Source: DSAR01 sp034437315 (GTDB lineage: Bacteria; Chloroflexota; Anaerolineae; B4-G1). From it: a stretch of 7,730 nt of DNA. A program made the translations under genes and the position numbers. Where the stretch lies: the NCBI GenBank assembly GCA_034437315.1, contig DAOTUC010000315.1:1-7730 (forward strand). The letters run 5' to 3'. The notes beneath the pieces were generated by a model. That model ran no database searches and was not told the origin of the DNA. It was given only the letters and a program-made list of their open reading frames with translations. Positions 1-4,506 of this stretch are shown in pieces; the first letter of the stretch is position 1, and each line of letters begins with the position of its first letter.

Positions 1-2
1 AT

Positions 3-1265
3 TCTGCCTACGAAGGGATGGATGGGGAGACGAGTACGTATTGGCCGGTTGAAGAGTCGTTGGACGAATTGGCCCAGTTGGCCGATACGGCTGGCCTGGA
101 CGTCGTGGGGCGGATGGTGCAGCGTTTAGATCACCCCGACCCGGCGACCTTCATCGGGTCGGGCAAGGTGGATCAGCTTCGGCGGCGCGTCGCCGAGACA
201 GCCGCTACCATGGTCATTTTTGACGATGAACTCTCCCCCCGCCACCAGCGGGAACTGGAGGAAAGATTGGGCGAGGGCGTCCAATTACTCGATCGGACCT
301 CCCTGATCCTGGACATCTTCGCTCAGCACGCGCACACACGCGAGGGAGCGCTCCAGGTCGAATTGGCCCAATATGAATATCGCTTGCCCCGCTTGACCCG
401 CGCGTGGACCCACCTGGCGCGCCAGTCCGGCGGGCGCGTTGGTGGCTCGACCGGCGGCGTGGGCGTGCGTGGGCCGGGCGAGACCCAGTTGGAGACCGAC
501 CGGCGGGTCATTGGGCGACGTATCGCCCGCCTCAAGCGCGACCTGGAGGAGGTGCGGGCTCATCGGGAGCGCCATCGTGAGCGGCGGCGCAAGGCCGGCG
601 TGCCCACCGTCGCCATCGTCGGTTACACCAACGCCGGCAAATCGACCCTCCTCAACCGCATCTCCGACGCGCACGTGTTGGCGCAAGACAAACTCTTCGC
701 CACCCTGGGCCCGACGACGCGCCGCGTCGTTCTGCCCAACGGGACCGAGGCGCTCTTCACCGATACCGTCGGCTTCATTCAGAAGTTGCCCACCCAGTTG
801 GTCGCCGCTTTCCGGGCGACGTTGGAGGAGGTGACGGAAGCGGATCTCCTGGTGCACGTGCTGGATATCACCCATCGCCAGGCAAGACGCCATGCGGACG
901 CGGTGCATCAGACGTTGGCGGAGATCGGGGCCGCCGATCAGCCGATGATCACCGCGCTGAACAAGATCGATCGCCTGCCTTCGTCGGAGACGAGTATCTC
1001 TCTGCCAGGGGCGTATCCCAATCCCGTCGCTATCTCGGCCCTCACCGGGGCCGGGTTAGAGGCCCTGTTAGCGTTGGTTCAGGATATGTTGGAGGCGGAG
1101 ATGGCCCACCTCGACGTGTTGATCCCTTACGAAGCCGGCGAGTTGGTGGATCTGTTTCACCGGCGGGGGTTGATCACGTTGGAAGACCATACCGAGGACG
1201 GGACGCACATCGTGGGGCGCATGCCGAAGATGTTGGCCAATCGCTTCCAAGACGTTTTGCGCTAA
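3..1265 (+). CDS. hflX: GTPase HflX (5' end cut by window edge)
   Basis: Ribosome-associated GTPase of the HflX family. Known members bind the 50S subunit, split stalled 70S ribosomes under stress and hydrolyse GTP. The reading frame is open to the left edge, and the codons before the first ATG (position 18) continue an HflX-like N-terminus, so the true start probably lies outside the window. Counting from that ATG (415 residues), an N-terminal HflX domain covers about 15-190. It includes the glycine-rich linker and the family signature RGPGETQLETDRR (151-163). The G domain follows: G1 GYTNAGKS (202-209), switch I FATLGPTTRR (227-236), G3 DTVGF (249-253), G4 NKID (315-318) and G5 SAL (340-342). 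A short C-terminal domain closes it. The switch I motif has Gly where the family usually has Asp (FATLDPT). The family assignment is secure; the start is not visible. Confidence 0.95.
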   Translation, partial: SAYEGMDGETSTYWPVEESLDELAQLADTAGLDVVGRMVQRLDHPDPATFIGSGKVDQLRRRVAETAATMVIFDDELSPRHQRELEERLGEGVQLLDRTSLILDIFAQHAHTREGALQVELAQYEYRLPRLTRAWTHLARQSGGRVGGSTGGVGVRGPGETQLETDRRVIGRRIARLKRDLEEVRAHRERHRERRRKAGVPTVAIVGYTNAGKSTLLNRISDAHVLAQDKLFATLGPTTRRVVLPNGTEALFTDTVGFIQKLPTQLVAAFRATLEEVTEADLLVHVLDITHRQARRHADAVHQTLAEIGAADQPMITALNKIDRLPSSETSISLPGAYPNPVAISALTGAGLEALLALVQDMLEAEMAHLDVLIPYEAGELVDLFHRRGLITLEDHTEDGTHIVGRMPKMLANRFQDVLR

Positions 1266-1374
1266 ACACACGTCTTCTCAGAAAACGGGAGCGCCTGCTC
1301 GCATCGGCCACCGTCCGACTGGAAATCGGCCCGATTGAACGGCCCGAGCCCGTAGGGTCTCTTCTAGGATGAAT

Positions 1375-1378
1375 GGAG
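1375..1378 (+). promoter_or_regulatory. ribosome binding site deciding the start at 1385
   Basis: GGAG six bases before the ATG at 1385. It supports that start over the in-frame ATG at 1373, whose own upstream AGGA (1366-1369) is only three bases away. Seen directly; the use of the site is inferred. Confidence 0.5.
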
Positions 1379-1384
1379 CTGGAA

Positions 1385-1597
1385 ATGATCAATGAGTTTT
1401 TTAATCACTTTGGTGAATTTATCGCCCGCACGCCCGGTTTGCCAATCTTGATTGGTGTGGGGTTGATTCTGCTCAACTTTTTGCTTCAGTTTTTGATTGA
1501 TGCGCCCATCGTCGGATGGATGGCCCAGACGAATTGTTTGTTACATCTTGGATTAATCGTGGCTTTTTTGGGGCTTCTGTTGGGCGAGGCGCTTTAG
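1385..1597 (+). CDS. small two-helix membrane protein, unknown function
   Basis: Predicted 70-residue integral membrane protein that I do not recognise. A short amphipathic N-terminus (MINEFFNHFGEFIARTPG) is followed by one hydrophobic segment at about 19-38 and a second at about 54-68. The loop between them contains DAPIVGWMAQTN. An in-frame ATG at 1373 would add four residues. The ATG at 1385 is preferred because GGAG at 1375-1378 sits six bases upstream of it, while the site before 1373 (AGGA, 1366-1369) is only three bases away. The gene lies 119 bases after hflX and about 63 bases before the response regulator, on the same strand. Base composition is visibly more AT-rich (many TTT and TTG codons) than hflX. 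It could be membrane-anchoring or accessory to the response regulator, but nothing in the sequence shows that. Confidence 0.6.
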   Translation: MINEFFNHFGEFIARTPGLPILIGVGLILLNFLLQFLIDAPIVGWMAQTNCLLHLGLIVAFLGLLLGEAL

Positions 1598-1617
1598 CGC
1601 GCAATTTTAGTGCATAC

Positions 1618-1630
1618 CCTCCCGCAGGTT
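1618..1630 (+). repeat. 13-base copy of the 2461-2497 hairpin arm
   Basis: CCTCCCGCAGGTT here is identical to 2463-2475, part of the left arm of the perfect hairpin after the response regulator. The copy lies between the small membrane protein and the response regulator, so the regulator is flanked on both sides by the same motif. This argues that the stretch from the in-frame GTG at 1610 is intergenic repeat rather than coding sequence. The match is exact, but 13 bases is short. Confidence 0.45.
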
Positions 1631-1660
1631 GGATGGATGACTGGGTCGCTGTCAGAAAAA

Positions 1661-2434
1661 ATGGTTGACATATCTCAAGCCAAAATTTTACTGGTGGATG
1701 ATGAGTCGGAAGTTCGTTTACCTTTGACCCGTTCACTCGGACTTCTGGGTTTTTATGCCGATGAAGCCAATTCTGGTCAAGAGGGCCTGGAAAAGCTAAA
1801 GCGGGAAGGTTATGATGTGATGGTGCTCGATCTGCGGATGCCGGGAATGGACGGCGTGGAGACGATGCACAGAGCGCTTGAGATATCTCCGGATTTGATC
1901 GTCATCATCCTCACCGGTCACGCCACGTTGAACAGCGCCATCGCCGCCGTCAAGGCCGGGGCTGCCGACTATCTGTGCAAACCGGTCAGCATTCATAACC
2001 TCGCCGAGGCGATCTCCAGGGCGATGGAGCAACAGTTTCGGGATACAGCAGGTTCAACGTCTCCGACTTTTACCTCTGTCGAGGATGATGAGACGCTGAT
2101 GTGTGGCCCCGTCACCCTGAACAAAGGGGCGCTCTGGGTTGCAGTGGAGTCGGTGGATAATGGGGCGCAGCGAGGGCCGGCTGTGAAGGTAACTGTCAGC
2201 GAGGCCAAGGTCTTGGCTTGTCTGATGACGCATCCCAACCAGACGCTGACCTGTGAACAGTTAGCTCAAGCGGCCCTGGGATATGAGGTAGGCGCTGTGG
2301 AGGCTCAGAAAATCATTCGGCCACACATTTCCCGCTTGCGAAGCAAACTCGGCGGCGATAGCTTGCGCGCCCGTCTGATTGAGACCATCATTGGCAAAGG
2401 TTACGTCTTCCGCCCTTTTTTGGACTGCGGCTAA
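1661..2434 (+). CDS. OmpR/PhoB-type response regulator, orphan
   Basis: Two-component response regulator of 257 residues: a receiver domain (about 7-122), a linker, and a C-terminal winged-helix DNA-binding domain (about 148-252). In the receiver, the acidic pocket is D13-D14, the phosphoacceptor is D57 (in VLDLRMPGMDG), the switch Thr is T85 (ILTGHA) and the conserved Lys is K107 (CKP). All catalytic residues are present, so it should be phosphorylatable. The output domain shows the expected recognition-helix region (AQKIIRPHISRLRSKL) and the wing (IETIIGKGYVFRP). The frame is open back to a GTG at 1610 and has an ATG at 1637. I prefer the ATG at 1661 because the fold begins seven codons later and the earlier stretch holds a repeat copy. 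No strong ribosome binding site precedes 1661, so 1637 remains possible. No histidine kinase is adjacent. The family is certain; the target genes are unknown. Confidence 0.9.
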   Translation: MVDISQAKILLVDDESEVRLPLTRSLGLLGFYADEANSGQEGLEKLKREGYDVMVLDLRMPGMDGVETMHRALEISPDLIVIILTGHATLNSAIAAVKAGAADYLCKPVSIHNLAEAISRAMEQQFRDTAGSTSPTFTSVEDDETLMCGPVTLNKGALWVAVESVDNGAQRGPAVKVTVSEAKVLACLMTHPNQTLTCEQLAQAALGYEVGAVEAQKIIRPHISRLRSKLGGDSLRARLIETIIGKGYVFRPFLDCG

Positions 2435-2436
2435 CT

Positions 2437-2454
2437 GAGATCGATGAGATCGAT
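2437..2454. repeat. 9-base tandem direct repeat
   Basis: Two exact copies of GAGATCGAT lie head to tail, starting three bases after the response regulator stop codon. Because ATCGAT is its own reverse complement, 2440-2445 and 2449-2454 can also form a six-base stem with a three-base loop. There is no T-run after it. The function is unknown; it could be replication slippage. Confidence 0.55.
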
Positions 2455-2460
2455 TAACCA

Positions 2461-2497
2461 AACCTCCCGCAGGTTCGTTACGAACCTGCGGGAGGTT
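2461..2497. repeat. perfect hairpin with 17-base arms
   Basis: AACCTCCCGCAGGTTCG (2461-2477) is followed by three bases (TTA) and its exact reverse complement (2481-2497). The position, 26 bases after the response regulator stop, suits a transcription end or RNA-stabilising stem. No T-run follows, so it is not a canonical intrinsic terminator. The 13-base core also occurs at 1618-1630, which suggests a dispersed repeat family (REP/PU-like). The symmetry is directly visible; the role is inferred. Confidence 0.75.
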
Positions 2498-2555
2498 GAC
2501 AAACTGTCAGGGCCTAACCAATAGGAGGCCTTGATCATCGTTTCGGCCAACCCCC

Positions 2556-2590
2556 GCTCTAAGCCCCGTCACCGAGACGGGGCTTAGAGC
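2556..2590. repeat. perfect 15-bp stem hairpin inside the palindrome
   Basis: GCTCTAAGCCCCGTC (2556-2570), a five-base loop ACCGA, then the exact reverse complement (2576-2590). Bases 2556-2566 can alternatively pair with 2736-2746 as part of the outer arms, so this stem and the long-range stem exclude each other. It is not followed by a T-run. Confidence 0.65.
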
Positions 2591-2651
2591 CAATACCCGT
2601 GAATGAGTGTCGACTCAATCACCTTATGGGTAGTAGGCCAACCCCGTTGGC

Positions 2652-2677
2652 CGTTTCTGTGCTGTCGTTTCTGTGCT
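2652..2677. repeat. 12-base direct repeat in the palindrome apex
   Basis: CGTTTCTGTGCT occurs at 2652-2663 and again at 2666-2677, a 14-base period. Both copies lie in the unpaired apex between the inner arms of the palindrome. The purpose is unknown. Confidence 0.6.
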
Positions 2678-2809
2678 AAAATCGCCCAACAGGGGTTGGG
2701 CTCCTACCCGGGAATATATTTCATTCACGGGTATTGGGCTTAGAGCGAGGGTTGGCCGAAACGATGATCGTAGCGATTCCTTTTTGGTTCCGGCTCTGTC
2801 TGGGTTAGG

Positions 2810-3841
2810 TTAATTAATCTGTCTTGGCTCCTGAAATTCGTACAGCCGTTCGATGTCCGCCTTGGCCTCTTGTTCCTCGAACCAGGTTTGGAATTGTAGT
2901 TGCTGGGCCTCGGTATACATGGAGGGATCCAGCGCGCGCTCTTCCTTTTCGTGTACCAGAATGATGTGATAGCCAAAGGATGTCTCGACCGGAGCGCTGA
3001 TCTTGCCCGGTTCCAGAGAAAAGGCTACCTCCTCAAACTCAGGCACCATTACGCCGGCAGGGAACCAGCCCAAATCGCCGCCTTCATCCTTGTTCGCGTT
3101 GTCGTTGGAGTACTCGGCCGCTAGATCGGCGAAGTCTTCCCCCTCGTCCAACCGGTCCAGCACCTCTTGGGCCGTTTCTTCCGTTTCTACCAGGATGTGG
3201 CTGGCGTGCACCTGTTCGACGTTTTCTGCGCCGCTGTGTTTTCGGGACAATTCCTCCATCAACAAATTCTCGGCGATCAACTTACGGGCCTCTTCTTCGG
3301 TGAGGTTATTCATCGCCAGGAAGGTGTCCCAATCGGCGATGGATGCCTCTTGTTCCATCTGCGCTTTAATCGAGGTGATTTCTTCGTCGATGGCGTCGGA
3401 ATCTACTGCGACTCCCTCTTGCTCGGCCAACTGGTACAGCAATTCTCGCTGGATAAGTTGATCCAGTACCTGTTCCTGGAGCATCGGGATCAGGGCCTGG
3501 TTTTCGGGGTCGTTCCAGTCGACGCCGTAACTGGTGGTGACGGAGGCAAGCGCTCTTCGTAATTCTTCCTCGTATACTTCGGTCGATATTTCTTCTCCGT
3601 TCACCTCGGCGACTGCCTCTTGATCGGGGATCGTGATCAAACTCAAGGCCACGTCAATCCCGCCGGGTTCGAGGATTTCGCCGGGTTCTTCGGGTTCGAT
3701 CGGGTCGACGGGGAGGGGGGTGGGTTCTTGGGTCGGCGTCGGCGGTGCGGGGAGGGGGGTGGGCGTCGGTTCAGTTTGCGTGTTGCAGGCGGTGAGGATC
3801 ACTAGCAATGCTAGTATCGCGGATAGCAAAATGTGTTTCAC
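2810..3841 (-). CDS. parvulin-type peptidyl-prolyl isomerase lipoprotein (PrsA/SurA-like)
   Basis: Extracytoplasmic foldase of 343 residues, expected to isomerise Xaa-Pro bonds in secreted proteins. A lipoprotein signal peptide ends in the lipobox LTAC with C19 as the lipidated residue. A Pro/Thr/Glu-rich linker (about 24-60) follows. A SurA-N-like helical region runs from AVAEVNGEEIS (76) to about 205, and a single parvulin domain covers about 210-299. Signature positions include H215 in VHASHIL, the GGDLGWF turn (254-260) and H292 in SFGYHI. An acidic helical tail closes the protein. The start is a GTG at 3841, supported by AGGA (3849-3852) seven bases upstream. A possible promoter lies at 3921-3949. 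The gene is the last on the minus strand and is 123 bases from the aconitase X subunit, so it is probably its own transcription unit. The family is well supported; the substrates are unknown. Confidence 0.92.
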   Translation of the reverse strand: MKHILLSAILALLVILTACNTQTEPTPTPLPAPPTPTQEPTPLPVDPIEPEEPGEILEPGGIDVALSLITIPDQEAVAEVNGEEISTEVYEEELRRALASVTTSYGVDWNDPENQALIPMLQEQVLDQLIQRELLYQLAEQEGVAVDSDAIDEEITSIKAQMEQEASIADWDTFLAMNNLTEEEARKLIAENLLMEELSRKHSGAENVEQVHASHILVETEETAQEVLDRLDEGEDFADLAAEYSNDNANKDEGGDLGWFPAGVMVPEFEEVAFSLEPGKISAPVETSFGYHIILVHEKEERALDPSMYTEAQQLQFQTWFEEQEAKADIERLYEFQEPRQIN

Positions 3842-3848
3842 AATCTAA

Positions 3849-3852
3849 TCCT
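3849..3852 (-). promoter_or_regulatory. ribosome binding site for the GTG start at 3841
   Basis: On the minus strand AGGA (within AAAGGA) lies seven bases before the GTG at 3841. This supports that start, which also places a canonical lipoprotein signal peptide at the N-terminus. Confidence 0.6.
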
Positions 3853-3920
3853 TTCTGAATGTCTATGGGCGAACTACTCGGACTGAGTCTCGAATTGGCT
3901 TTTTAGCGAGACAGGAGTCG

Positions 3921-3949
3921 ATTGTAACACACCTTGCCCAAAAGTCGAA
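3921..3949 (-). promoter_or_regulatory. possible extended -10 promoter for the isomerase gene
   Basis: On the minus strand TACAAT (3921-3926) matches five of six bases of the -10 consensus and is preceded by TGT, an extended -10 signature. Seventeen bases upstream lies TTCGAC (3944-3949), a poor -35 match. It would give a leader of about 70 bases to the GTG at 3841. This is pattern matching only, and promoter consensus in this phylum is not well fixed. Confidence 0.35.
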
Positions 3950-3964
3950 TAGCGTGTGTTCGCT

Positions 3965-4417
3965 TTAGGGGGCGTTTCTAACGGGTTCGGGTTTTCCCGC
4001 GCGCCAGACGGTTATTTCAGCGCCCGCAAGATGCACCCAGTCGCCATTTTCGATGCAACTCACGTCCACCTGGTCGACCATGGGGATCTCGGCGATGATG
4101 GCCCCCACCGCGACGACCGGGTCGGCTTCGGCGTTGACGATGCCCGCCGGGGCGACGCCGTTGCGCGCCAACCGGTAGATGGTGTAGGATCCGACCGTGC
4201 TCCCCTTGCCGGTGGGGAAGACCAGCATCCGCCCGGTCACGCATTGACCTTCGAGCGGGTGGCCTCGTTCGATGACGCGGCCTGTCTCTGGATCGACGCC
4301 GCCCAGAAAGCCGAGCGGTTCTGGCGATACGAGCGCCGCTCCCTGGGCCTCGCCGGCCTTGACGACGCGGCCTATCAGTCGTAGCAGATTTCCGGATAGA
4401 TTCGATTGATTGTTCAT
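3965..4417 (-). CDS. aconitase X small (swivel) subunit, DUF126 family
   Basis: A 150-residue protein of the DUF126 / aconitase X swivel family. Archaeal members are the small subunit of phosphomevalonate dehydratase, which makes trans-anhydromevalonate phosphate in the modified mevalonate pathway. Other aconitase X enzymes dehydrate cis-3-hydroxy-L-proline. Visible signatures are the N-terminal GRVVKAGEAQGAALVS (16-31), GFLGGVDPETG (36-46), the conserved FPTGKGSTVGSY loop (67-78, with S73), NGVAPAGIVNAEADP (86-100) and VGAIIAEIPMVD (104-115). The start is the ATG at 4417. The frame stays open upstream to 4540, but that stretch is repeat sequence and then overlaps the next gene. No good ribosome binding site precedes the ATG. 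The partner large subunit (DUF521), usually adjacent, is not in the window. The family is confident; the substrate is not assignable from this subunit alone. Confidence 0.88.
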   Translation of the reverse strand: MNNQSNLSGNLLRLIGRVVKAGEAQGAALVSPEPLGFLGGVDPETGRVIERGHPLEGQCVTGRMLVFPTGKGSTVGSYTIYRLARNGVAPAGIVNAEADPVVAVGAIIAEIPMVDQVDVSCIENGDWVHLAGAEITVWRAGKPEPVRNAP

Positions 4418-4429
4418 ATCAGGCGTTGG

Positions 4430-4502
4430 CGCTCCGGATGGTTGTAATGGGCCAGCAGGATGTTGCGGACATACTACGTCCGCCCGCTCCGGATGGGTGT
4501 AA
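4430..4502. repeat. 18-base direct repeat flanking a small hairpin
   Basis: CGCTCCGGATGGTTGTAA (4430-4447) recurs at 4485-4502 with one mismatch (4442 versus 4497), a 55-base period. Between the copies GCGGAC (4465-4470) and GTCCGC (4478-4483) form a six-base stem, extendable inward by a wobble and one more pair. The block fills almost the whole gap between the solute-binding gene and the aconitase X subunit gene. It may be a partial intergenic repeat. No T-run makes it a clear terminator. Confidence 0.6.
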
Positions 4503-4506
4503 AGAA

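Larger units (their letters stand above)
2533..2769. repeat. nested long palindrome, possible MITE-like element or structured RNA
   Basis: Three sets of arms nest inside one another. The outer arms 2533-2566 and 2736-2769 match over 34 bases with one mismatch. The middle arms 2590-2606 and 2721-2737 match perfectly over 17 bases. The inner arms 2628-2650 and 2686-2709 pair imperfectly, with bulges. The left side also carries its own hairpin (2556-2590), and the apex holds a 12-base direct repeat. No open reading frame fits inside. I see no clear target-site duplication at the ends. It lies between convergent genes, where a bidirectional terminator would also sit. The symmetry is read directly from the sequence; mobility or function is inference. 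Confidence 0.7.
2435..2809. other. 375-base non-coding, repeat-rich convergent intergenic region
   Basis: This is the stretch between the stop codons of the convergent response regulator and peptidyl-prolyl isomerase genes. I see no credible gene in it on either strand. It contains a 9-base tandem repeat (2437-2454), a perfect hairpin (2461-2497), a minor hairpin (2497-2509) and a nested palindrome (2533-2769). After the palindrome comes a run of five T at 2781-2785. A 7-base inverted pair (2513-2519 with 2803-2809) lies outside the palindrome and may be chance. Confidence 0.8.

Noticed and set aside
285..908. Long antisense open frame (207 codons) across hflX
   Set aside because: It lies opposite the conserved HflX core, and its translation shows no domain. 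High GC makes such shadow frames common.
1610..1660. In-frame GTG start at 1610 for the response regulator
   Set aside because: The extension contains a copy of an intergenic repeat and adds residues before the natural start of the receiver fold. The ATG at 1661 fits better, though the ATG at 1637 cannot be excluded.
2513..2809. CCTAACC (2513-2519) and GGTTAGG (2803-2809) as terminal inverted repeats of a larger element
   Set aside because: Seven bases is short, the distances from the palindrome ends are unequal, and no target duplication is visible.
3003..3562. Overlapping plus-strand open frames opposite the isomerase gene
   Set aside because: The minus-strand frame has a lipobox and a full parvulin domain. 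The plus-strand translations are low-complexity, Ser-rich or unrecognisable.
3926..3960. Inverted repeat AACACAC / GTGTGTT as a terminator after the aconitase X gene
   Set aside because: The stem is only seven bases with a 21-base loop and no T-run. The same bases look more like a promoter.
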